Notes under the pieces: model-generated
What the model was told of the DNA's origin: nothing
The model's database searches: none
The model's input: the letters and a program-made list of their open reading frames with translations, nothing else
Made by a program: the position numbers and the translations under genes
Origin: Paenibacillus hemerocallicola
GTDB lineage: Bacteria > Bacillota > Bacilli > Paenibacillales > NBRC-103111
DNA length: 64,000 nucleotides
Assembly (NCBI RefSeq): GCF_006265175.1
Contig: NZ_VDCQ01000004.1
Span: 175,407 to 239,406 of the forward strand
Direction: 5' to 3'
Shown here: positions 8,937 through 17,499 of the stretch, in pieces
Layout of the letters: each line of letters opens with the position of its first letter
Numbering within the stretch: the first letter of the stretch is position 1

Positions 8937-10217
8937 ATGCAGCAACGCGTCATCCGGGTGGACGAACGTCCTCCTCTTCACAAAAGCATTCCGCTCGGCA
9001 TTCAGCATCTGTTCGCGATGTTCGGTTCCACCGTTCTCGTACCGTTCCTGTTCAAGGTCGATCCGGCCACCATTCTGCTTATGAACGGAATCGGGACGCT
9101 GCTGTACTTGCTGCTCACCAAAGGAAAAATTCCCGCCTATCTCGGCTCCAGCTTCGCGTTCATCTCACCGGTGTTCGTCGTTCTCGGGACGCAAGGCTAC
9201 AGTGCGGCGCTGGGCGGATTTATCGTAGTAGGCGTCGTGTTCTGTCTGGTCGCGCTGTTGATCAAGTCCGTCGGAACGCGCTGGATCGACGTCGTTTTCC
9301 CGCCTGCCGCCATGGGGGCCATCGTAGCCGTCATCGGCCTGGAGCTCGTTCCGGTAGCCGCCGGCATGGCCGGCTTGATCCCGGGCTCCGACGCTTCGCC
9401 GGATTGGACGCTCGATACGAAGACCGTGACGGTATCCATCGTTACGCTGCTTGTTACGATTGTCGGACAAGCGATGTTCCGCGGATTTCTGAAAATTATA
9501 CCGATCTTGATCGGCATCATCGTCGGCTATGTCCTCGCCGCGGCAAACGGGCTCGTCAGCCTGGATAAAGTAAGGGAAGCGGACTGGTTCGCCGTACCGA
9601 CGTTCTACAGCCCTTCCTGGGACTGGGCCAGCATCGCGGTCATCCTTCCGGCCGCGCTCGTCGTCATCGTCGAGCATATCGGCCATTTGATCGTGACCGG
9701 CAATATCGTCGGCAAAGATTTGACGAAGGATCCGGGACTCGACCGCTCGCTCCTCGGCAACGGCGTGTCCACGATCTTGTCCGGCTTCGTAGGCTCCACC
9801 CCGAATACGACATACGGGGAAAATATCGGCGTTCTCGCGATTACGAAAGTATATTCCACCTGGGTGCTCGGACTCGCCGCCCTCTTCGCCATCGTGTTGT
9901 CTTTCGTCGGCAAGCTGGCCGCGCTGATCAATACGATACCTTTGGCCGTCATGGGCGGCATCTCGCTGCTGCTGTTCGGGGTTATCGCCGCTTCCGGTAT
10001 CCGGATGCTCGTAGAGAGCAAGGTCGATTACGCTAAAGCGTCCAATCTGATGCTGACCACGATCGTGCTCGTCATCGGCATCAGCGGTGCGAAAATCGCC
10101 TGGGGCAACTTCGAATTGAAAGGAATGGCGCTCGCCACCGTAGTCGCCATCGTACTCAGTCTGTTTTTCAAGCTTAGCGAGGTGCTCGGACTTTCCAACG
10201 AGAAGGATTCGGGTTAA
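8937..10217 (+). CDS. uraA: Uracil permease (NCS2 / UraA-PyrP family)
   Basis: The 426-residue membrane protein has about 14 hydrophobic segments and NCS2 landmarks: GIQHLFAMFGSTVLVP in the first segment, AYLGSSFAFI, VVIVEHIGHL and GFVGSTPNTTYGENIGV. The transporter imports uracil with protons. The ATG at 8937 has AAAGGAG 8 bases upstream; a GTG at 8916 is further out and unsupported. It is the only plus-strand gene between relA and recJ and ends at a strong terminator, so it is monocistronic. I saw no clear PyrR attenuator in the 220 bases upstream, unlike pyr-operon permeases in Bacillus. Confidence 0.95.
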   Translation: MQQRVIRVDERPPLHKSIPLGIQHLFAMFGSTVLVPFLFKVDPATILLMNGIGTLLYLLLTKGKIPAYLGSSFAFISPVFVVLGTQGYSAALGGFIVVGVVFCLVALLIKSVGTRWIDVVFPPAAMGAIVAVIGLELVPVAAGMAGLIPGSDASPDWTLDTKTVTVSIVTLLVTIVGQAMFRGFLKIIPILIGIIVGYVLAAANGLVSLDKVREADWFAVPTFYSPSWDWASIAVILPAALVVIVEHIGHLIVTGNIVGKDLTKDPGLDRSLLGNGVSTILSGFVGSTPNTTYGENIGVLAITKVYSTWVLGLAALFAIVLSFVGKLAALINTIPLAVMGGISLLLFGVIAASGIRMLVESKVDYAKASNLMLTTIVLVIGISGAKIAWGNFELKGMALATVVAIVLSLFFKLSEVLGLSNEKDSG

Positions 10218-10294
10218 GTTGAGTAGCACGCCTTCCTTTGGAAGCATTTCTTCGGTCAAACCTGCTTCGGCAAACTTAAACTTTCAAAATCGAG

Positions 10295-10333
10295 AAAAAG
10301 GATCTTCGGCCGCTCACGCCGATGATCCTTTTT
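10295..10333 (+). terminator. Terminator after the uracil permease
   Basis: Arms AAAAAGGATC and GATCCTTTTT with an inner CGGC/GCCG pairing form a strong hairpin ending in T residues. It could work in both directions. Confidence 0.85.
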
Positions 10334-10561
10334 CCATCTCGCTCGCTTATGTTCCGGATGAAGCTCGATCCTTCTCCCCGCATAGCGCAGCCGATAATAA
10401 ACCAAAGCGTTACTAGTAGGCTAACATGCTTTTATCCGAGCATGATCCGCCACAAGTCCACCCGATCGTCTTGCACAAACCGCGCCGTTTCGACAATTAT
10501 CGTTGGAGTAGACCGTTTTATTGCGACTTATTTCCCGGAAAATAATACTCGCTGCACGGAC
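10334..10561. other. Intergenic region between two convergent terminators
   Basis: No ribosome binding site with a credible ORF is visible. The stretch holds a few weak palindromes (for example TTATTTCCCGGAAAATAA near 10528) and nothing I can assign. Confidence 0.5.
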
Positions 10562-10596
10562 AAAAAAAGGAGCCGGCTCATCCAGCCGCACTCCTT
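10562..10596 (-). terminator. Terminator of the recJ-apt operon
   Basis: The stem AGGAG.GCGGCT / AGCCG.CTCCT is followed on the minus strand by seven T residues, 11 bases after the apt stop codon. Confidence 0.85.
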
Positions 10597-10606
10597 GTCG
10601 TGACCA

Positions 10607-11119
10607 TTAGTATTGGACGAGCGAGACGACATCGATGCCATCCAGCTTTTCCCGTCCGTTCAAATAAGACAGCTCGATCAAAAACGCCGCCCCGGCAATT
10701 TCTCCGCCAAGCTGCCGGATAAGGTTCAGCGTAGTCGAAATCGTACCGCCCGTTGCGAGCAAATCGTCGGCGATCAGCACGCGTTGGCCGGGGCGGATCG
10801 AGTCTTTGTGAACGGCCAGCTTGTCTTTGCCGTATTCGAGATCGTAGCCGGCCTCGATCGTTTCGCCCGGCAGCTTGCCGCTCTTGCGGATCGGTACGAA
10901 GCCTATGCCGAGCGCATAAGCAAGCGGCGCTCCGATGACGAAGCCGCGCGCCTCCGGACCCGCCACCAGCTCGATCCCTTTGTCCCGATAATGATCCGCC
11001 AGCGTATCGATAACTTCCTTATACACCGGACCGTTGTTCAGCAAAGTCGTAATATCCTTGAAGCGAATGCCAAGCTGCGGAAAATCGGGTATGACCCGGA
11101 TATGCTCTTTCAAATTCAT
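10607..11119 (-). CDS. apt: Adenine phosphoribosyltransferase
   Basis: The 170-residue enzyme shows the PRPP-binding loop VLIADDLLATGGT, the PEARGFVIGAPLAYALG segment and the N-terminal FPQLGIRFKDIT region of the Apt family. It salvages adenine to AMP in the cytoplasm. The start ATG at 11119 overlaps the recJ stop (ATGA) and has GGAGGGA upstream, indicating translational coupling to recJ. The order recJ-apt-relA-dtd is that of B. subtilis, except that a uracil permease now intervenes between apt and relA. Confidence 0.97.
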   Translation of the reverse strand: MNLKEHIRVIPDFPQLGIRFKDITTLLNNGPVYKEVIDTLADHYRDKGIELVAGPEARGFVIGAPLAYALGIGFVPIRKSGKLPGETIEAGYDLEYGKDKLAVHKDSIRPGQRVLIADDLLATGGTISTTLNLIRQLGGEIAGAAFLIELSYLNGREKLDGIDVVSLVQY

Positions 11120-13560
11120 CCTATTCCCTCCATCAAACGTTTCGGTTCCGCCGACAGCCGGCCCAACATCCATTCCGCCAACTGCTGCGCATTCGTATAA
11201 ACGAGCGTTTGCTCAATCTCGCTTCGGGCGATTCTGCTTTGATAAGTGCTTGATTCGTTCATATCCCGTTTACGCGGGGAAGCGACCGTCTGCATCGTTC
11301 CGTTCTGCTGCATGATAAAGTCCAATTCCTCGAATACATTCAGCATAAAACGGATCATCGCGTCGGATAAGCCCGTCTTCCGCCGCATCGGTTCGAGAAA
11401 AGAAACGTTATCCGCCGCCCAGGAGCTTTTCTGCATGACGACTTGGTACAACAGCTTAAACGTTTCTCGGGAGGGCACTTTTGCGTAGTCGCGGTCCCAA
11501 TCCGCAAACACGGCGTATATCCGCTTTGCTTGGCATTGTCCCAGCATCGCTTCGAACGATTCCATACGTTCGGGCAAGGAAATGAGGAGCACATCCTCCG
11601 CCTCGGAAAAGCTGCCGCTTTTCGCCATAGCGTTCAATGGAATTATGCCGTTTCGCGAATCCATCGCCCATAGTCCGCACGATAGCCGGTCCGGATCGAT
11701 AAACCGGGAGGGCGCGTTCGCCTCGACGACCACGGCTCCGCAGCCGTTCGCATGACGCTCTCCGCCTCCGGCTGCCGTCAGCTCGGCAAACTTCTCGGCG
11801 GCCTGCTTGACTCCGCGCCAATCGAAAACTTGCACGTGAGGGATGCGCATATCGTGAATGACAATTTGCGGCTTGCGCACGCCGTTCCACTCGTTGATCC
11901 CCAATTCTCCGAGTATGTCGACTTTCGCCGTACCCGCGATGAGCTCGAGCGTGCTTCCCCGTCCGAACCCCAGCGCTTCCACAACACCCGCGGCACTATC
12001 CTCCGGCTGAGACAGCATCAGCTTCATATGCTGCTTGTCTTTGCCAAGAGCGCGCTTCTCCTGCACAGTCAGGTCGGACAAGACGAAACGGGGAGCCGGA
12101 TTGCCCATCCCGAATGGCGCCAATGCCTCGAGCTGCCGAATAAAGTCCACCGATATATCGCAAAGCTTGAACTCGGCATCCGCGTTATAAACCGGCCTGT
12201 AATGCTCTTCCTCCAGCCAATCCTCGGCCAGCATATTCAAACGATCGCGGAAATCGTCCAACCGATTCCGGGATAGCGACATTCCGGCCGCCGCCTGATG
12301 GCCTCCGTAATGGTCGAGAAGCTCCGCGCAATGCGTCAACGCGCGGTACATGTCATACCCGGGGATCGAACGTGCCGATCCTTTGGCCATACCGGTCTCC
12401 GGGTCGATCCCCAGAACGATGACCGGACGATAGAAGCGCTCCAGAATTTTCGCCGCCACGATTCCGATGACCCCAACGTTCCAGCCTTCCCGGGCGACCA
12501 CGATAACATTGCGCTTCGAATCGGGATCGTCGGCCGAAATAAGCTGCAGCGCCTCGTTCGTCATTTCTTCCACGATACGCTGGCGCTCCTTGTTCAGTTC
12601 ATCCAAAGTTTCGGCGATGCGCTCCGCTTCGATCCGGTCGTCCGTCGTTAGCAAAGTTACCGCATCCCCGGCATGATCGAGCCGGCCGCTTGCATTGATT
12701 CGCGGAGCCAAAGAAAAACCGAGATGCGTTGCGGTAATTTCTTTGTCCGCTACGCCCGATACTTCCAGCAGCGCTTGAATTCCCGTGTAGCTGCTATTCT
12801 GCATTCGCTCGAGCCCGAGCTTCACGATCGAGCGGTTCTCTCCGGAGAGCGGCATCAAATCCGCAACCGTTCCGATAGCGGCAATCTCCAGCAGTTCCAT
12901 GGGCAGTTCCCCCAGAAGCGCATGCGCCAGCTTGAACGCGACACCGACACCAGCCAATTGCTTGAACGGATAAGGACATCCGGGCTTTTTCGGATTGAGG
13001 ACCGCTATCGCGTCGGGCAGCAGCTCGGGAGGCTCGTGGTGATCCGTTACGACCGTATCGATGCCGATGCTTGCCGCATAGGCGACCTGTTCCCTGGCAC
13101 TGATTCCCGTATCCACCGTTATGATCAGGGATACGCCGCATTCCTTGGCCAGGCCGATCGCTTTCTCGTTCAAGCCGTATCCTTCGATTGCCCGATGCGG
13201 GATGTATGTATCGAACTGCGCACCCAGCCGTCGAAGCAAATGGGTCATGAGCGAAGTGCTGCTCACCCCGTCCGCATCATAATCGCCGTAAACGCGTATT
13301 TTTTCATTGGACTGAAGCGCCTGCCTGATGCGGGCGACCGCCAAATCCATCCCATCCAGCAGAAAAGGATCATGAAAATGATCCTTTCCGGCTTTGAGGA
13401 ACCGCCCCGCTTCCCCGGGTTCGGTAATGCCCCTTGCTGCGAGCATATTGGCAATGACGGGATGTAGCTTCAATTCGGCGCATAACCGTTCCGCAGCCGC
13501 TTGGTCGACATCGCTAACTTTCCATTTGGCTTTCGATTGAAGCAACGTTACACCCCCCAT
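11116..13560 (-). CDS. recJ: Single-stranded-DNA-specific 5'-3' exonuclease RecJ
   Basis: The 814-residue protein has the DHH-family core: DYDADGVSSTSLM (metal-binding DxDxDG), VTVDTGISA, VTDHHEPPELL (DHH) and the GGHQAAAGMSL motif of the DHHA1 part, followed by the OB-fold and the long C-terminal extension seen in Firmicutes. RecJ resects 5' ends in recombination and mismatch repair. The start was set at the ATG at 13560 behind GGGGGA. The frame extends to 13632, but that extra part is made of an imperfect duplication of the region around the start. It is coupled to apt by a 4-base overlap. Confidence 0.96.
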   Translation of the reverse strand: MGGVTLLQSKAKWKVSDVDQAAAERLCAELKLHPVIANMLAARGITEPGEAGRFLKAGKDHFHDPFLLDGMDLAVARIRQALQSNEKIRVYGDYDADGVSSTSLMTHLLRRLGAQFDTYIPHRAIEGYGLNEKAIGLAKECGVSLIITVDTGISAREQVAYAASIGIDTVVTDHHEPPELLPDAIAVLNPKKPGCPYPFKQLAGVGVAFKLAHALLGELPMELLEIAAIGTVADLMPLSGENRSIVKLGLERMQNSSYTGIQALLEVSGVADKEITATHLGFSLAPRINASGRLDHAGDAVTLLTTDDRIEAERIAETLDELNKERQRIVEEMTNEALQLISADDPDSKRNVIVVAREGWNVGVIGIVAAKILERFYRPVIVLGIDPETGMAKGSARSIPGYDMYRALTHCAELLDHYGGHQAAAGMSLSRNRLDDFRDRLNMLAEDWLEEEHYRPVYNADAEFKLCDISVDFIRQLEALAPFGMGNPAPRFVLSDLTVQEKRALGKDKQHMKLMLSQPEDSAAGVVEALGFGRGSTLELIAGTAKVDILGELGINEWNGVRKPQIVIHDMRIPHVQVFDWRGVKQAAEKFAELTAAGGGERHANGCGAVVVEANAPSRFIDPDRLSCGLWAMDSRNGIIPLNAMAKSGSFSEAEDVLLISLPERMESFEAMLGQCQAKRIYAVFADWDRDYAKVPSRETFKLLYQVVMQKSSWAADNVSFLEPMRRKTGLSDAMIRFMLNVFEELDFIMQQNGTMQTVASPRKRDMNESSTYQSRIARSEIEQTLVYTNAQQLAEWMLGRLSAEPKRLMEGIG

Positions 13561-13567
13561 TTCATCC

Positions 13568-13654
13568 CCCAAAAGTGAAGAAAGCATTCGAAGCATAGTT
13601 CGATTACTTTCGTGGGAGCCCTCAAGGCCCATAAAAGTGAAGAAGGCCCTCGAA
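13568..13654. repeat. Imperfect direct repeat at the recJ 5' end
   Basis: Two copies of a roughly 25-base sequence containing AAAAGTGAAGAA and CTCGAA/TTCGAA lie about 60 bases apart (around 13568-13592 and 13628-13654). Together they duplicate the recJ translation-start region. Confidence 0.6.
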
Positions 13655-13682
13655 TCGAACTCCCGACCCTTCGGAGGACCCT
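13645..13682 (-). other. tRNA T-arm-like relic between the CDF gene and recJ
   Basis: On the minus strand CTCCGAAGGGTCGGGAGT runs into GTTCGATTC, a typical anticodon-loop/variable-loop/T-loop string. The 3' side of the T stem and the acceptor stem do not pair, so this is not a working tRNA. Confidence 0.35.
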
Positions 13683-13695
13683 CATGTATGTGTAA

Positions 13696-14646
13696 TCAAT
13701 GAAGCAAAGTCGGGAAATCGGGATGCTCCGAGTCTACATCCTTGTATGGATACCCCGGGTCGTAAGGATTGACATGAACGAACACGTCGGAAACGTGGCT
13801 GAACTTGGTGAGCAGCTGATGCTTGACCGACTTGCCGATATCATGGCCTTCGATGACCGTAATCTTCGGATTTACGCTAATTTTAATATCTACGATTACA
13901 TAATGGCCGTGCTCGCGGGCGCGCAAATCGTTTACGGCGATAACGCCTTTGACTCGCAGCGCGGTTTCGAGCAGCTCTTCGGTTTCTTCCTGATGAAGCA
14001 CATGGTCGATTGTCGTATGGATCGACCCTTTGACCAGCTTATAGCCCATGCGCAGTACAAGAAAAGCGACGAACAGTCCCGCTACCGGGTCCAAGTAAAA
14101 CAGCATCGGCTGGTTCGTATAGCCGCCGAGCACGGCTCCGCCGACGCCGATCAGAACCGCCACGGACGACATGACGTCGGTCCTGTGGTCCCAGGCGCTC
14201 GCTATGAGCGCATGGCTGGACAGCTTTTTGCCCAAGCGGAAATTGTATTGGAACAAAAACTCTTTGACTACGATCGAAATGCCGATTGCTACCAAAGCGA
14301 ACTCCTTGGGAGCTTCCCCCACTCCGCCGAATATCGATTTGACGGAATTGTAGCCGATTTCCAAACCGACGAGAAGCAGCAGCACCGACACGATGACGGC
14401 GGAGACCGACTCCGCCTTGCCGTGTCCGTACGGATGATCTTCGTCGGGAGGACGTTTGGCCGCCTTCAGCCCGATCAGCACCGCCGCCGATCCGGCGACG
14501 TCCGAAGCCGAATTCGCCGCGTCCGCCAGCAACGCCTTACTGCCCGACAGCCAACCGACGATACCCTTCATGACCGCGAGCGCAATATTTCCGATAATTC
14601 CTACCCAAGCCGCAAATTGCGCTTTTTCGAAACGCTGATCCGACAT
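13696..14646 (-). CDS. Cation diffusion facilitator, probable Mn(II) exporter (MneP/MntE-like)
   Basis: The 316-residue protein has six predicted membrane segments, the HPYGHGKAES loop and a C-terminal cytoplasmic domain (GVIAVNDLRAREHGHYVIVDIKI) of CDF transporters, which export divalent metals in exchange for protons. The transport-site residues read N45, D49 (ADAANSASD) and D153, D157 (WDHRTDV). Zinc members such as FieF have D45, D49, H153 and D157, and an NDDD quartet is associated with manganese exporters. The ATG at 14646 follows a G-rich site. It lies between secF and recJ on the same strand. Substrate is inferred, not shown. Confidence 0.9.
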   Translation of the reverse strand: MSDQRFEKAQFAAWVGIIGNIALAVMKGIVGWLSGSKALLADAANSASDVAGSAAVLIGLKAAKRPPDEDHPYGHGKAESVSAVIVSVLLLLVGLEIGYNSVKSIFGGVGEAPKEFALVAIGISIVVKEFLFQYNFRLGKKLSSHALIASAWDHRTDVMSSVAVLIGVGGAVLGGYTNQPMLFYLDPVAGLFVAFLVLRMGYKLVKGSIHTTIDHVLHQEETEELLETALRVKGVIAVNDLRAREHGHYVIVDIKISVNPKITVIEGHDIGKSVKHQLLTKFSHVSDVFVHVNPYDPGYPYKDVDSEHPDFPTLLH

Positions 14647-14697
14647 GTGGGCCCCCCCTACGTGTTTGAAAACATCGTTCGTCCGTCCGCTCGCCGA

Positions 14698-15615
14698 TTA
14701 CGGATTTGCTTTGGCCGGCGCTGCCTTGACCGATTTGAGCGACGTTCTCTTCAGCAAATACCACATCGGAGTGGCGAGACAAATCGAGGAATATACCCCG
14801 CTTACCAACCCGATCATTTTGGCCAAGGCGAACAGCTTGATCGATTCGCTTCCGAACAAGTATAGACACAAAGCTGCGATCAGTACGGTGATGACCGTGT
14901 TGATCGAACGTCCCATCGTCTGCCAGATGCTCGTATTGACAAGCTCGGCCAAATCGGCGTCCGTCTTTAGCTTGGCAAACCGGAGATTTTCGCGTATCCG
15001 GTCCAAAATAACGATTTTGTCGTTGATCGAATATCCGATTGTCGTCAGTACGGCCGCTACAAACGGCAAGTCGACCTCCAGACGGAATATCGAGAAAATC
15101 GCGATAACGAAAAACGCGTCATATAAAATCGTCACGATAGCCGACAGCGCGAACCGCCATTCGAAGCGGATCGTTACATACAAGGCGACTGCCAGACTCG
15201 CTACGCCTACGGCAATCATCGCTTTATTTTTCATTTCGTTGGCCATATCCGGCGATACCGTATTGACTTCACTGCTGACCTGTTCGCCGAATACGCCCGC
15301 GAAAGTGGTCGTCAGCACCTTCACCTGCTCTTCGGTCAAAACCTCGTCGTACCGGGCGGATACGCGGTCGCTATTCGCTCCCCCGATCGTCAGGATGACC
15401 GGCGATAGCTTGGCGTCCGCGAATATTTGCTCCACTTGGGCTTTATCCGTCGTCTTGCCGAGCGCCAAGTCCAGCGAAGTGCCCGATTTGAAATCGACCC
15501 CATAGTGCATGTTGAACAGGAGCACCATAATGATCCCGATAACCGTGACGGCAGCGGAGGCGATGAAAAAGATGTTCCGGTTTTTGATAAAATCGTAGCG
15601 ATTCTTATAGCTCAC
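14698..15615 (-). CDS. secF: Protein translocase subunit SecF
   Basis: The 305-residue membrane protein has an N-terminal transmembrane segment, a short periplasm-equivalent domain beginning GVDFKSGTSLDL, and five C-terminal segments with the SecF signature TIGYSINDKIVILDRIREN. With SecD it uses the proton-motive force to help release translocated proteins. It overlaps secD by 11 bases, so the two are translationally coupled. B. subtilis has one fused SecDF; a split pair is seen in this lineage. Confidence 0.97.
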   Translation of the reverse strand: MSYKNRYDFIKNRNIFFIASAAVTVIGIIMVLLFNMHYGVDFKSGTSLDLALGKTTDKAQVEQIFADAKLSPVILTIGGANSDRVSARYDEVLTEEQVKVLTTTFAGVFGEQVSSEVNTVSPDMANEMKNKAMIAVGVASLAVALYVTIRFEWRFALSAIVTILYDAFFVIAIFSIFRLEVDLPFVAAVLTTIGYSINDKIVILDRIRENLRFAKLKTDADLAELVNTSIWQTMGRSINTVITVLIAALCLYLFGSESIKLFALAKMIGLVSGVYSSICLATPMWYLLKRTSLKSVKAAPAKANP

Positions 15616-16837
15616 GGATATCCGCCTCCTTTACGCCGTAATACGTAGGTCTCTTGAATAGATTGCTGCGGATGAGCAGGTCGATCAAAAATTTCGAGAA
15701 CAGGATGTTCGTCAACATGCTGATCAGGATGCTCACGATCATCGTCAGGGCGAAGCCGCGGATAGCCCCGTTACCGATCGCGTACAGCACGCCGCAAGAA
15801 ATGATGTTCGTTATGTTGGCGTCCATGATCGTGCGGATCGAATGCTTGGAGCCGGATCTCAAGGACGACAGCAAGCTTTTGCCGCTGCGGATTTCTTCCT
15901 TAATGCGCTCGAACTTGATAATATTGGCATCCACCGCCATCCCGATCCCGAGAATAAGCGCCGCGATGCCCGGCAAGGTCAAGGTCGCGTTCATCAAGTA
16001 GAAGACGACCAGCACGAGCCAGGTGTAAGCGATCAGCGTAATGGCCGCCACGATGCCGGGTATCCGGTAAAATGCGATCATGAACAGCAGAATAAGCACG
16101 GAGCCGATAATGCCGGCTTTGACCGTTTGCTCGAGCGACTGCTGCCCGAGGGTCGCCCCGATCGATTGCGTGTACTTTTCCGTCAGCTTTAACGGAAGGG
16201 CGCCAAGGTTGATGATATCCTTCAGTTCGGTTGCTTCCTCATACGTGTAGTTGCCCGTAATCGTAGCTTTTCCGTCCGTTAATACCGATTGCACGATCGG
16301 AGCGGACAACTGCTCTTCATCCAAATAAATGGCAAGCGGCTGTTGGAGCAGCCTGCGCGTAACGTCGGCGAATTTGTCCTTATCCTTGACCTCGATTTGG
16401 ATAAGCGGGCGGTTCGCCTGATCGAATCCGACCTTAGCCGCGCCTTCCACGAAATCGCTTCCGACCATTTCCTTCTTGCCGTCCGGTCCGCGGAAAGACA
16501 GCTCGGCCGGTTTGCGCAAAAGCTCGCGTACTTGCTCCTGGTTCTCGACACCGGCCAGCTTGACGCGAATCCGGTTCGTTCCTTCCGTCGTAACGTCGGG
16601 TTCCGCCACGCCGCTGGAATTCGCCCGTTTCTCCAAACTTTGCGCGGTCTGGATGAGCGAATCGCGGGTTACCTCTTTGCCTGCCTCAATCGGCTCGGCC
16701 ACATACAAAATCTCGAAGCCGCCCTTCAAATCCAACCCAAGCCTGACCTTTGGCAGCAATCCCGGGCTTGTCCATGCCACGACTCCCAGCAGAACGACCA
16801 CGATAAGCAGAAATGCCGCCAATCGTTTGATATTCAT
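15605..16837 (-). CDS. secD: Protein translocase subunit SecD
   Basis: The 410-residue protein begins with a transmembrane helix followed by the SecD signature LGLDLKGGFEILY, then the P1-type extracytoplasmic domain and five membrane segments containing GIGMAVDANIIKFERIKEE. It works with SecF and SecYEG in export. The ATG at 16837 has GAAGGGAG 9 bases upstream, and a strong sigma-A promoter lies 33 bases further. It is the first gene of the secD-secF unit. Confidence 0.97.
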   Translation of the reverse strand: MNIKRLAAFLLIVVVLLGVVAWTSPGLLPKVRLGLDLKGGFEILYVAEPIEAGKEVTRDSLIQTAQSLEKRANSSGVAEPDVTTEGTNRIRVKLAGVENQEQVRELLRKPAELSFRGPDGKKEMVGSDFVEGAAKVGFDQANRPLIQIEVKDKDKFADVTRRLLQQPLAIYLDEEQLSAPIVQSVLTDGKATITGNYTYEEATELKDIINLGALPLKLTEKYTQSIGATLGQQSLEQTVKAGIIGSVLILLFMIAFYRIPGIVAAITLIAYTWLVLVVFYLMNATLTLPGIAALILGIGMAVDANIIKFERIKEEIRSGKSLLSSLRSGSKHSIRTIMDANITNIISCGVLYAIGNGAIRGFALTMIVSILISMLTNILFSKFLIDLLIRSNLFKRPTYYGVKEADIREL

Positions 16838-16869
16838 GTAAGCGACTCCCTTCCATACTCAATATTCCT

Positions 16870-16898
16870 ATTATACCTACCGCCTAAAATCGAGTCAA
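16870..16898 (-). promoter_or_regulatory. Sigma-A promoter of secD-secF
   Basis: On the minus strand TTGACT and TATAAT are separated by exactly 17 bases, 33 bases before the secD start. This is the best -35/-10 pair seen in the window. Confidence 0.85.
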
Positions 16899-16935
16899 TT
16901 TGACAGGCTCGACCGACAACGCCGGCGCAAAATAA

Positions 16936-16950
16936 CCCCACGAAGTGGGG
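16936..16950 (-). terminator. Small perfect hairpin between comN and secD
   Basis: CCCCAC-GAA-GTGGGG forms a compact stem followed by TTATTTTG on the minus strand. It may be a second, weak terminator behind the comN terminator. Confidence 0.4.
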
Positions 16951-17010
16951 CCTTTGCTCCGAAGCTTATCCAGGTACATTGCTGGGACCCCGAACCATAA
17001 ATTTCCCGTC

Positions 17011-17043
17011 AAAAAAAAGCCGCGTTTCCTCTCAGAAACGGGC
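17011..17043 (-). terminator. Terminator of comN
   Basis: The stem GCC.CGTTTC / GAAACG.C.GGC has one bulge and is followed on the minus strand by eight T residues. It overlaps the last codons of comN. Confidence 0.85.
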
Positions 17044-17313
17044 GCCTTTGCGGTATATGCTCATCGTCATCCAATTCATGAGCGTCGTCACCTTGAGCGA
17101 TAATATGTCGTTTACGATTTGATGCAGCTGGGGGTAGCCGGTCTTGGCATATTTGTCGCTTACGCAGCTCCATATGTCCGCTCTGTCTACGTGATCGTAG
17201 CCCAGCATCCGGAACTCCTCCGCCTTGCTCGCGCAAAGCTGCTCGAACGACTCGTTCAATTGTTCCTCCGATAACTCGATCGCCTCCGCCGTATCGTAAG
17301 CGTCGTCCTCCAT
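17032..17313 (-). CDS. comN: ComN-family post-transcriptional regulator
   Basis: The 93-residue soluble protein matches the small ComN (YrzD) family in length and in its core LNESFEQLCASKAEEFRML and WSCVSDKYAKTGYPQLHQIVN. In B. subtilis ComN acts post-transcriptionally on comE mRNA and interacts with DivIVA. Position between secD and spoVB is the same as in B. subtilis, which supports the call. It has its own terminator and diverges from spoVB. Confidence 0.88.
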   Translation of the reverse strand: MEDDAYDTAEAIELSEEQLNESFEQLCASKAEEFRMLGYDHVDRADIWSCVSDKYAKTGYPQLHQIVNDILSLKVTTLMNWMTMSIYRKGARF

Positions 17314-17499
17314 CGCGTATCCTCCTCGGGCTGCGAACCGCTTCTTCCGCGATCCTCACGGTTGATGTATTCGCCGTCGAACCTCCGAATCCTCCCTCCC
17401 GCTTGCCCGTCCCCCAAAAATGTTGCATGAGCGGACTCCTTGTCCGCATATGGTTAACAATAAGCCAGTCCATCCTATTATGGAAGGAAGTAATCCGCA

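Noticed and set aside
9165..10259. A 364-codon minus-strand ORF opposite the uracil permease
   Set aside because: It is strongly Asp/Arg-rich, as expected for the complement of a hydrophobic membrane protein gene.
13645..13720. Functional tRNA gene
   Set aside because: The T stem does not pair, there is no acceptor stem or 3' end, and the sequence would run into the CDF coding region.
13699..14865. A 388-codon plus-strand ORF opposite the CDF transporter
   Set aside because: It is a shadow of a well-supported transporter gene; composition is typical of antisense frames.
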